A stretch of DNA of 60,797 nt from Nocardia amamiensis NBRC 102102 (lineage in GTDB: Bacteria; Actinomycetota; Actinomycetes; Mycobacteriales; Mycobacteriaceae), in the NCBI RefSeq assembly GCF_001612745.1, contig NZ_BDBA01000077.1, positions 1-60,797 of the forward strand. The letters are read 5' to 3'. The notes beneath the pieces were generated by a model, which worked only from the letters and a program-made list of their open reading frames with translations, made no database searches and was not told where the DNA came from. Both the position numbers and the translations under genes were made by a program. Positions 43,151 to 50,817 of this stretch are shown here, one piece after another (positions within the stretch are counted from its first letter, which is position 1; each line of letters opens with the position of its first letter).

Positions 43151-44956
43151 ATGACTGATCAAAAAGCGTCCGATGATGCGGGTTCCGCGTTCGATGTAGC
43201 GATCCTAGGCGGCGGCGCAGCGGGGTTGACGCTGGCACTGCAGCTGTACAAGGCCCGACCCGACACCTCGATTGTGGTGGTGGAGAAGAGTGTTCGGGCA
43301 CCCGAGGCGGCGCACAAGGTGGGTGAGTCGACGGTCGACATCGCCTCGCACTACATGCGCGACGTGCTCGAAATCGAGCCGCACATCGCTGACGAGCAGC
43401 TGCAAAAGTTCGGGCTGCGGTTCTTTTTCACCCAGGGCGACAACCGGGACATCGCGCGCCGCGTCGAGCTCGGCCACGCACGTCCGACCCACGTCGCGAC
43501 CACCTACCAGCTCGACCGTGGGCGCTTCGAGAACTACTTGTCCGACAAGCTGAGCGCTGTCGGCGTGGACGTGTGGGTCGGTCATAAGGTCGACGAGGTC
43601 GACCTTACCGGCGCAGGAGAACGTCACCACGTCGTCGTGACCACGCCGGATGGGGCACACCGCAATATCCGGGCTCGGTGGGTGATCGACGCCTCGGGCC
43701 GCGCTTCGATCCTGAAGCGCAAACTTGGATTGGCGAAACCCAACGGCCACAACGTGAATGCCGCATGGTTCCGGATCGATTACCCGATCGACATCGACGA
43801 ATGGTCGAATGTGCAGAGCTGGCACGAGCGGATCAGTGACGGCCGCCGTAGGCTGTCGACAAACCACCTCATGGGTGAGGGGTACTGGGTGTGGTTGATC
43901 CCGTTGGCCTCGAACACGATCAGTGTCGGCATCGTCGTGGATGCCGATCTGCACCCGTTCGCTCAGATCAGCCGTTTCGAGAAGGCGCTCGGCTGGTTGC
44001 GGGAATACGAGCCGCAATGCGCCGAGGTTGTCGAGTCGCATCGCGACAAGTTGCTCGACTTCAAGGTCATGCGCAACTACTCGTACGGCTGTGAGCAGGT
44101 GTATTCCGCGGACGGTTGGTGCTTGACGGGCGAGGCGGGAATTTTCCTGGACCCGCTGTACTCGCCGGGGTTCGATGTCATCTCGATGAGCAACGGGCTG
44201 ATCACCGATCTGGTCACCCATGCGCTCGATGGTGCCGACATCACCGATCTGGCCGCGATCCACAACAACGCATTCTTCATGGTCACCGACGGTTGGCTGC
44301 CGATCTACGAAGGCCAGTATCCGATCTTTGGCAACGCGCGGGTCATGAGTGCGAAGATCATGTGGGACACCGGGGTCTATTGGGCTGTGCCTTCGCTGCT
44401 CTACTATCGAGATCAATTCCGGCAGTTGGTCGATCGTCCGAAACTGGTAAGGCAGTTGGCTCGGATGTCGTCGATCACTGTGCCGGTCCAGCGGTTTTTC
44501 CGGCAGTGGTACGAGGTCGAACCGCGGGTGCATGCCGACGGCTTCGTCACCTACTACGACTTCGACTTCATGACCCGGTTCCACGAGGGCATGCTCGCCG
44601 AACTTTCCGACGCCGACCTGGGCGACCAGCTCACGGCAAATCTCAACGAATTGGAGCGGATTGCCGGCGAGCTCGTGTCGGCGGTGATCGCCGAGTGCGA
44701 CGCCGCCGAGGACAAGAAGCGAAGTGATCAAGCCGATCGGTGGAGAGCCGACAAGGCATTGATGAGGCTGGTCGATATTTATCAGGCGCAAGGCAGTTCG
44801 GCCGATGTGTGGATCACCGTGGGGCCGGACGGGCTGGCCAAGGGAGGCGGCCGGGACTTCTCGGTTCGCCCCCACTCCGGAGACACGACCACATCGCTTC
44901 AGGAATCCGGCCTTGACCGCGCGGCAGGCGCGCTGGCAGGGAAGCAGTCACGATGA
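43151..44956 (+). CDS. Flavin-dependent halogenase-like protein 4
   Basis: 601 residues. FAD motif GGGAAG (20-25), HKVGES (55-60), candidate catalytic Lys86 (QKFG) and intact WVWLIP (246-251), followed by LASNTISVGIV where the other copies have LASGSTS. GEAGIFLDPLYSPGFD is conserved. There is no N-terminal helix; instead a C-terminal extension of about 35 residues, rich in Gly, Ser and Thr, follows the WITVGPDG region. ATG 43151 with GGAGG eight bases upstream. It stands alone behind its own box, unlike copies 1 and 2, so it may act on a different position or step. A TetR-type gene follows about 100 bases later. Confidence 0.9.
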   Translation: MTDQKASDDAGSAFDVAILGGGAAGLTLALQLYKARPDTSIVVVEKSVRAPEAAHKVGESTVDIASHYMRDVLEIEPHIADEQLQKFGLRFFFTQGDNRDIARRVELGHARPTHVATTYQLDRGRFENYLSDKLSAVGVDVWVGHKVDEVDLTGAGERHHVVVTTPDGAHRNIRARWVIDASGRASILKRKLGLAKPNGHNVNAAWFRIDYPIDIDEWSNVQSWHERISDGRRRLSTNHLMGEGYWVWLIPLASNTISVGIVVDADLHPFAQISRFEKALGWLREYEPQCAEVVESHRDKLLDFKVMRNYSYGCEQVYSADGWCLTGEAGIFLDPLYSPGFDVISMSNGLITDLVTHALDGADITDLAAIHNNAFFMVTDGWLPIYEGQYPIFGNARVMSAKIMWDTGVYWAVPSLLYYRDQFRQLVDRPKLVRQLARMSSITVPVQRFFRQWYEVEPRVHADGFVTYYDFDFMTRFHEGMLAELSDADLGDQLTANLNELERIAGELVSAVIAECDAAEDKKRSDQADRWRADKALMRLVDIYQAQGSSADVWITVGPDGLAKGGGRDFSVRPHSGDTTTSLQESGLDRAAGALAGKQSR

Positions 44957-45052
44957 CCAGATGCTCAGGCCTGCCCACTACCGGCTGGCCTGGTTCGGCC
45001 GCGGACGGAAATCGTCTGGATGAGCATGGGCAAGTCGGTCTGGGGAGACGAG

Positions 45053-45862
45053 ATGGCGCTACAGGCACGAGCGATGAGTCGTCGCGAACGGCGGCGGCTG
45101 GAGACCTACGACGAGATCGTCGAGGTAGCCCGGGAAGTGCTGCGAGAAGGCCACGACCTGTCGGTGCGAGCGGTTGCCACCCAGATGGGGATGACTTCAC
45201 CTGCCCTATATCGATATATCGATAGCATCGACCAATTGCACCTATTGGTCGCGCACGGCATATGCACCGATGTCGTTGCCGCCATGGACAAAGCGCGCGA
45301 CCACTATTCGTGTGATGATCCCGCGGCTAGGCTGGCCGCTTCGGCCACCGCTCTGCGCTGCTGGGCGATGGCGAACCGAATCGAATTTCGGATGGCATTC
45401 GCGAACGCGACGCTTGCTGCCGCCTCCTGTCCGATTCGCCGTAAGGCGCTGGGATTGTTACCCGAAGGCGACGACGATTCTTCGAATCCGTTCGCCGCGC
45501 ACTTCGCACGGTTGTTCATCGACCTGCACTCCCAAGGCTTGATCGTCGTGCCTACAGCCGACGACCTGGACCCCGGACTGCACGTGCTCATCCAGAAGAG
45601 CGCGGCCCAGCGCGACAATCCGTTCTATGCCGCCCTCGGTGTCGACGGGCTGGGCGCATACTGGCTGTTCAAACTGGCCTGGGTTCGGCTGTACGGGGTC
45701 CTGGTCGCCGAGGTCTACGGGCAGGTCGACGAGGAACTCATCGGCTCCGACGCTGTTTTCAACACGCTGATGCGCGAAACGTTTTCCAGCCTCGGCTTGG
45801 CCGACAGATGGGAACGGCTCGTCGAGGTAAGCCGCGACACCGCGCTGCGCGCGGACGATTAG
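45053..45862 (+). CDS. TetR-family transcriptional regulator
   Basis: 269 residues. The N-terminal TetR helix-turn-helix is at about 15-65 (TYDEIVEVAREVLREG, then LSVRAVATQMGMTSPALYRYIDS), followed by a TetR_C-type ligand domain. Three ATGs are possible (45020, 45026, 45053); GGGGAG stands five bases before the last, so I use it. It is directly after halogenase-like 4 in the same direction and may respond to the product and control export or resistance. No clear inverted-repeat operator was found nearby. Confidence 0.85.
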   Translation: MALQARAMSRRERRRLETYDEIVEVAREVLREGHDLSVRAVATQMGMTSPALYRYIDSIDQLHLLVAHGICTDVVAAMDKARDHYSCDDPAARLAASATALRCWAMANRIEFRMAFANATLAAASCPIRRKALGLLPEGDDDSSNPFAAHFARLFIDLHSQGLIVVPTADDLDPGLHVLIQKSAAQRDNPFYAALGVDGLGAYWLFKLAWVRLYGVLVAEVYGQVDEELIGSDAVFNTLMRETFSSLGLADRWERLVEVSRDTALRADD

Positions 45863-45978
45863 CGTTCCGTATTCGACTCGTCTACACGCCAAGCCGGAGT
45901 TTCGCGTCGAATCATCAACGGCGGCAGGGAAGTTCCGCCAAAGATATCTCTCACTCGATGCGGCCACTTGCGAGGCAA

Positions 45979-45996
45979 GTAAGCGCAACGTAACCG
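45979..45996 (+). promoter_or_regulatory. SARP-type direct repeat, site I (antiporter promoter)
   Basis: GTAAG at 45979 and GTAAC at 45990, 11 bp apart, then CATGAT exactly 8 bases after the second heptamer. The antiporter start is 256 bases from the box start; the region between holds no gene. Confidence 0.65.
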
Positions 45997-46234
45997 GGCG
46001 AGGTCATGATCGTCGGTGCTGACCGAAAGGAATACGGCGCAAGGCAATCGACGAAACACTTTGCCTGGCGGTTGGGTGACTCGCCGCACCGAATGCTCCG
46101 GTCCGCAACGTCCGTAGCGTCGGCGTTGATTCGGCTTTGTGCCGAGCGGCACGCGCGACCGGCGGCACGAGACGGCCGCAGATGCCCGCTCGTGGGAACT
46201 GCAGCGGCCACAATCCGACATCGAGGAGTCAGCT

Positions 46235-47647
46235 TTGCCGACACTGCTGGAAATCACAACTCATCTCTTTCTTCAAATGCTGGTCATTTTGGTGACATAT
46301 CGTCTTATTTGGCCTCTATTTCGTCGGCTAGCTCAGGTACAGGTCGTAGCCGTGATGGTCGCCGGGTTCGTACTGGGGCCGTCGGTGCTCGGGTCGATCT
46401 GGCCGGCCGCGCAACACTGGCTGTTCCCGACCACGGTGGACGTCGGGAACATCTCGATCATTCATCCGAATCTGACCGCGATCTACGCGGTGGGACAAAT
46501 CGGTCTCGTGCTCTACATGTTCCTGGTAGGAGCATCGTTCAAACTCGATATTCTTGGTGCTCACGTCCGGCAGGCAGGTGCTACGTCGGCCTTCGGCGTT
46601 ATGGTGCCGATGATCCTCGGCGGCCTCGTGGGCTGGATGATGATCTCGAATGGCGGCTATTTCACCGACAAAGTAAGCCCTTGGCAGGGTGCATTATTCC
46701 TCGCCGCCGCGGTCGCGATCACGGCTTTTCCGATGTTGGCGTGGATCGTTTATGATTCTGGGCTGATGAACACCCGGTTGGGCACGATGTCGTTGTCGTG
46801 CGCGGCCGTTGACGATGCCTGCTCATGGATCTTGCTGGCGGCCGTCGTCGCCACGGCCAAAGGTGAGATGAGTGATGCGCTGATCACCCTGGTCGGCGGC
46901 GTCGTGTATGTCCTGTTCATGGTGTTCATCGCGCGACGCTGGCTGGCGCGGCTCAACACCTGGTCGCGGAGCGGCGATACCGGGCTAACCGGCGGCATTC
47001 CGATCACCCACCTGACGATTGTGTTGCTCGTCATCCTTGCTGGCTGCTGGTTCACCGATTCCATCGGGCTGTTTTCCGTGTTCGGTGCATTCGTCGCAGG
47101 AGCTGTGATGCCGCGCGGTGAATTGCTCGATAAGATCCGCGACCGATTCGAGCCCCTGGTCGCTTACATGCTGCTACCCGCCTTCTTCATCTATTCGGGG
47201 CTGAACACGCAGCTGTCTCTCATTTTCGCACCCTCGGTGCTGCTGATGGGTGCGCTGGTTCTAGTCGTATCGTTCGCGGGGAAGTTCGGCGCTATTGGTC
47301 TCGCCGCGCGATGGCAGGGAATGGGCTGGCGAGAAGCGGGTTCGATGGGCGCCCTCGCCAACGCACGAGGACTGATGGAGCTGATTTTGCTGAACGTCGG
47401 GCAATCGGCTGGGCTGATCACAAACGAGATGTATACCATTCTGGCGCTGATGACGATCATCACCACCTTCGCTGCGACGCCGATTCAGCGGATCTTCGAA
47501 CGCCGCGCATGGAAGGAAGGGTACGTTTTCGGTCCGACTGGGGAGGAACACAAACCAGCCGAACCTGCCACACCGGCGCCGCCGGGGGCGCTGGTGAAGC
47601 CCGCGGCTGCAACACCCGTGACGCCGGCGACGGTCGACGCTGAGTGA
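46235..47647 (+). CDS. Cation/proton antiporter, CPA2 (KefB/NapA-like) family
   Basis: 470 residues, about 12 membrane segments. It opens with a helix carrying HLFLQMLVILVTYRLIWP, has the CPA2-type core (AVAITAFPMLAWIVYDSGL, then CAAVDDACSWILLA with the paired Asp residues) and ends in a Pro/Ala-rich cytoplasmic tail after VFGPTGEEHK. The start is TTG 46235 with GAGGAG six bases upstream. Antiporters of this type sit in many secondary-metabolite loci, where they may help export or tolerance; the substrate is not predictable. An internally deleted copy exists at 11652. A strong hairpin follows. Confidence 0.9.
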   Translation: MPTLLEITTHLFLQMLVILVTYRLIWPLFRRLAQVQVVAVMVAGFVLGPSVLGSIWPAAQHWLFPTTVDVGNISIIHPNLTAIYAVGQIGLVLYMFLVGASFKLDILGAHVRQAGATSAFGVMVPMILGGLVGWMMISNGGYFTDKVSPWQGALFLAAAVAITAFPMLAWIVYDSGLMNTRLGTMSLSCAAVDDACSWILLAAVVATAKGEMSDALITLVGGVVYVLFMVFIARRWLARLNTWSRSGDTGLTGGIPITHLTIVLLVILAGCWFTDSIGLFSVFGAFVAGAVMPRGELLDKIRDRFEPLVAYMLLPAFFIYSGLNTQLSLIFAPSVLLMGALVLVVSFAGKFGAIGLAARWQGMGWREAGSMGALANARGLMELILLNVGQSAGLITNEMYTILALMTIITTFAATPIQRIFERRAWKEGYVFGPTGEEHKPAEPATPAPPGALVKPAAATPVTPATVDAE

Positions 47648-47654
47648 ATGAATT

Positions 47655-47686
47655 GGGGCGCCGGCACAGAGGTGTGACGGCGCCCC
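47655..47686 (+). terminator. Hairpin terminator after the antiporter gene
   Basis: GGGGCGCCG and CGGCGCCCC form a perfect 9-bp stem around a 14-base loop, starting 8 bases after the stop codon. Confidence 0.8.
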
Positions 47687-47954
47687 GCACATTCGAGGTC
47701 ATCGGCGTTGTCGAACAGGCGAATCGGAACCCTCGGCCTGATCAGCAGGGGTCTGGTTGTTGTGGTGAGGGCGGTTTCGCCGACTACGCTCATGACGGTG
47801 GTCAGCCTGCTCGTGGCGAGGAAGCGGCGGGCTTCGGTGACGGAAGCTCCGGTCATCCGCGGGCGGTTGCTGGCGATGTTCTTCCACTTCGATGTCCGTG
47901 TCGAGGAGGTCGAATACGTCGGTGCGGACGCTCATTCGCTGGTTTCGGTGCGCC

Positions 47955-48085
47955 CCGCGCTCTGTGAAGCGAGCGGGCCGCGGTGCTCGCCGAGCACCCT
48001 GCGTGAAGTCGTGGCACGAGTGCTCGGCGTGGCGGCGGGCCGCAACGCATGCCCGATCCTGCCCGGCGCGATCAGCGGGCCTCGC
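47955..48085 (+). pseudogene. PKS relic: start of an acyl-carrier-protein domain
   Basis: The DNA from about 47966 matches the intact PKS gene near 23365. In one frame ERAAVLAEH corresponds to ERAVVLGEY; after a one-base shift LREVVARVLG is identical to PKS residues 1743-1752. The similarity then fades before the phosphopantetheine Ser, which is absent. The ~250 bases before it (47708-47960) are open on the plus strand but not recognisable. This is the second PKS remnant in the window; the first, at 13.1-13.5 kb, covers the ketoreductase. Confidence 0.65.
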
Positions 48086-48231
48086 ACAGTTCGCGGACCA
48101 CAAGACGATGGCGCACGGCCGCGTATTTCGTGCCATCCGGCACCAATGACGAGATGAGCGGGGCCATCCGGACATAGTGCGACGGCCGGACAAGTCGACG
48201 TAGGCGACAGCTGGCCACTTCGTCGCCGAGC

Positions 48232-48510
48232 CTACGGCGCCGATGCGGCCTCGTCGACGAAGTGCCGCCGGTTGACCGCTATCGACGCCTGGGATTGGGC
48301 CGGCACGTCACCCTCCTCGTAGATCGCCTCGACCGGGCAGACCGCAGTACACGCGCCGCATTCGATGCAGGCCACCGGATCGATGAACAGCTGATCGTGG
48401 CTGTCGAAGGCGGGGCCATCAGGCGAGGGTTGGATCGCATCGACCGGGCATACGTCGTAACACGACGTATCCTTGCTGCCGATGCATCGTTCAGTGATCA
48501 CATAAGGCAT
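48232..48510 (-). CDS. Ferredoxin (3Fe-4S/4Fe-4S type)
   Basis: 92 residues. Two cluster motifs: C-IGSKDTS-CYDVCP near the N-terminus, where a seven-residue spacing indicates a 3Fe-4S-type site, and CIECGACTAVCPVEAI, a full 4Fe-4S motif. The MPYVITERCIGSKD start is typical of actinobacterial FdxA-like ferredoxins. ATG 48510 has AAGGAG upstream. It could give electrons to a cytochrome P450 or other oxidase, but no P450 is in this window, and the flavin halogenase-like enzymes would use a flavin reductase instead. It may be a general cellular gene caught at the edge of the locus. Confidence 0.9.
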   Translation of the reverse strand: MPYVITERCIGSKDTSCYDVCPVDAIQPSPDGPAFDSHDQLFIDPVACIECGACTAVCPVEAIYEEGDVPAQSQASIAVNRRHFVDEAASAP

Positions 48511-48784
48511 GCGTATCTCCTTGGGGTAATGCATCACCGTGTTCGCCGAATCCTGGACCGGCGGCGCCGCCCAGCTCGAGCAGCGCGGTAAATCCCTGCG
48601 GGAGCGCGGTGACGGTTGCGCCGGAATTGGGTGCAAGACCGAGACCGCGTCGAGGATGGTCAGCTCAGTGAGCCTGCGAGTATTCGTCAGCAGGAGGCTT
48701 GACCGTGTAGTGGCGGAGGCGGAACACGCCGCGAGCGACCAGAACCGGCAGGTGTGCCGGGCGAGGTACCCGCGACGGGCCGCT

Positions 48785-49114
48785 TCATGCTTCGATGTCG
48801 AAGAGCTCGGGAACCCGGAGCGCGAGCGTCATATCGCCCTCGACCTTCATTTTGCCGGCCATGAACGCCTTCATCGCGTCCTGGCGCCCCTCGGCGATGG
48901 CGAGCCAGATCTCGCTAGTGGTGGTGAAAGTGGTGTCCGGTTCGGCGACGCCACCGGGGATGAGGCGTCCCTGGCAGTCCTTGATCTCGACGGCCCACAC
49001 CCCCGGGTCGAGATCGGTGAGCTGCCATTGGAGGGTGCGGTCGAGGCCCGCCGCGGCCTCGGTGCGGAGGCGGCTGGGCAGTTGGTCGAAGAGTTCGCCG
49101 ACAGTGAGGGTCAT
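48785..49114 (-). CDS. SCP2 sterol-binding domain protein
   Basis: 109 residues, essentially one SCP2 domain: LQWQLTDLDPGVWAVEIKDCQG, then DTTFTTTSEIWLAIAEGRQD and AFMAGKMKVEGDMTLALRVPEL, the family pattern ending in the hydrophobic helix. Such small proteins bind lipids or acyl chains in the cytosol. ATG 49114 with GGAG upstream. It lies between the ferredoxin gene and SARP 2, all on the minus strand, with gaps that suggest separate transcripts. A role as a carrier for a lipophilic intermediate is possible but speculative. Confidence 0.9.
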   Translation of the reverse strand: MTLTVGELFDQLPSRLRTEAAAGLDRTLQWQLTDLDPGVWAVEIKDCQGRLIPGGVAEPDTTFTTTSEIWLAIAEGRQDAMKAFMAGKMKVEGDMTLALRVPELFDIEA

Positions 49115-49208
49115 GGGATTGTGCTCCTGATGCCGTATTGTTCAGGCGGGCTTCACTTCTCGGCCGGCCCGTGCGCGACAACGTTAGAGACACGGACTTC
49201 CCCGCGTA

Positions 49209-50087
49209 TTACCGTTCTGGTAAGTGCGGTATGTCGCTGCGCTGCATGCGCGTACCCAGCAGCTGACGGCGGAGTTCGACGAACTCCCTCGGCGGCTGCA
49301 CGCCGAGATCGCGCTGTATGGCATCGCAGAATGAATGCAGCCGGTGTTCGGCCCTGCCGTGGTTGCCGTTGCGCATCGACACCTCGATGATCACTTTGGT
49401 CGCCAGCTGGTTGTACCGATCCAGGCGCAGCATCTGGTAGGCCGACTCGAGAATTTCTTCGTCCGTGCCGCAGTCGATGTCGATCTGCATCAGGCGGGTG
49501 AGAGCCTGCGAGCACATGAGGTCGTATCGATGCCGGTAGGGCTCGAGCCAGTGGCACGATTCCGCGTCGAGCAGAGGACCCTGCGAGACGTAGTCCGAGA
49601 CGCGTCGGTAGTAGAAGCGCGCGCGGGTGACGTCGCCTGCCACATCGCAGGCGTGGCCGCGCCGGTACAGCAGCTCGAGGTCGGCCACGTCGGTCCACCA
49701 CAGGTCTGCGGACTCAAAGGTGTACACGCGGTTGGCGTGGTGCTGGATGAACGAAGATCGTTCTCGCGGACCGAGTTCCGGCTCGAGTAGCCGTTTGAGC
49801 GCATGCATGCTGACGTCGAAAGCCTGGATAGCCTTGCCGGGATCGGCCTCGGGCCACAGCGTGTCGACGAACTGATCAGCTGAGTACGGCTTTCCGGGGT
49901 TCAGCAGGAACCACAGCAGGATGTGCAGGCCCTTCCGGCGGCCGGTCTCCAACGTCACCCGATGGGCCCCGTGGTACATCCGGAGGTGCCCGAATAGGTA
50001 GGCGCGGTAGGGAGCCTCTCGCTCGAGCTCCCTCGGATGGTCGACATCGTTCCTGCGCAGGCCATCGATCGCGTATGCAGCAGTCAT
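49209..50087 (-). CDS. SARP/BTAD-domain transcriptional regulator 2
   Basis: 292 residues. A winged helix occupies about 28-125 (YLFGHLRMYHGAHRVTL, GRRKGLHILLWFLLNPGKPYS, FDVSMHALKRLLEP) and the BTAD helical domain about 130-280, ending RDLGVQPPREFVELRRQL. The architecture matches SARP 1 at 12019, but the two have diverged strongly, so they may bind different sites or form an activator pair. ATG 50087 with GGGGGA upstream. The intergenic region with site J begins about 250 bases away on the opposite strand. Candidate activator of the GTAAG-box genes. Confidence 0.9.
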   Translation of the reverse strand: MTAAYAIDGLRRNDVDHPRELEREAPYRAYLFGHLRMYHGAHRVTLETGRRKGLHILLWFLLNPGKPYSADQFVDTLWPEADPGKAIQAFDVSMHALKRLLEPELGPRERSSFIQHHANRVYTFESADLWWTDVADLELLYRRGHACDVAGDVTRARFYYRRVSDYVSQGPLLDAESCHWLEPYRHRYDLMCSQALTRLMQIDIDCGTDEEILESAYQMLRLDRYNQLATKVIIEVSMRNGNHGRAEHRLHSFCDAIQRDLGVQPPREFVELRRQLLGTRMQRSDIPHLPER

Positions 50088-50343
50088 TGATCCCCCGTTT
50101 CTAGAAACCTGGCTGACGTGCCGAGGCGCCGTCGACCCGGTTCGAAGTTAACGATACTCACCAACGATAGGGCACGTCGCCAAAGTTTACGACCAGCAAA
50201 AAATGTGGGCACGCAAGGCCTGATCGAGGACAGCCCGGTCGGTGCTGGCCGGTTCCGGCGCGCCCGTAATTGACTATCTTTCGTTTCAGAATCAATAGGC
50301 ATTCATCCGTCGGCCGGAAATGGTCGGGGACACTTTCCCGAAG

Positions 50344-50361
50344 AGTAAGTGGAATGTAACA
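50344..50361 (+). promoter_or_regulatory. SARP-type direct repeat, site J
   Basis: GTAAG at 50344 and GTAAC at 50355, 11 bp apart, then CAGAAT 8 bases after the second heptamer. A GTG start with AAGG lies 57 bases from the box start, but the frame there looks like debris, so this promoter seems to have lost its gene. Confidence 0.65.
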
Positions 50362-50400
50362 GGGTCCGCTCAGAATAGTTCGCGACCCTGAAAGGCGGGG

Positions 50401-50637
50401 GTGCGTGAAAACAACTGCGACACAGCGGCGCGTCTCGTCGCATTCGAGCCGCCGGTCGCCGCCTTCGCGGCGCGTCATACGCGGGTTAATTCTCGGGAAT
50501 TGTCGGAATCGGCGGCTGCCGGCCACCCGGACCCCGGTCGATCCGGATGCTGGTTTGCGCCTCCACCGATGAAGAATCCGTGTCACGGGTTCCGGTGGGC
50601 GTGGGCAGCGTTGCGGTTCGACGAGGGCAGCGGGTGA
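50401..50637 (+). CDS. 78-codon ORF behind site J, probably a gene remnant
   Basis: GTG 50401 (or 50405) with AAGG upstream, at the usual distance from a SARP-type box. The product starts MRENNCDTAARLVAFEPP and shows no domain or hydrophobic segment; composition drifts to Trp/Arg-rich at the end, where it runs into an IS3 relic. Likely the 5' stub of a gene replaced by an insertion sequence. Confidence 0.25.
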   Translation: MRENNCDTAARLVAFEPPVAAFAARHTRVNSRELSESAAAGHPDPGRSGCWFAPPPMKNPCHGFRWAWAALRFDEGSG

Positions 50638-50735
50638 ACAAGAAGCGGGTGCACCGGCTCTGGCGTGAAGAAGGCCTACAGGTGCGGGGGCATTCGCCGT
50701 GGAAGCGGGCCGGGTGCTCGCCGGTGCCGCCGATG
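50600..50735 (+). pseudogene. IS3-family transposase relic
   Basis: RVNKKRVHRLWREEGLQV is the conserved helix-turn-helix block found just before the catalytic domain in IS3 OrfB proteins. Only about 40 codons remain, and no catalytic residues are present. Confidence 0.65.
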
Positions 50736-50817
50736 GAGGCGGACGCCGGACACAAGAGATCACGATGACGGGAAGTGGTTCGGGAACTCTTTCAGCCGTA
50801 GGTGCCGCGCCTGGTTC

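Noticed and set aside
49220..49235. GTAAG in the minus-strand SARP 2 coding end
   Set aside because: Inside a coding region; the 11-bp partner (ATGTC) does not fit.
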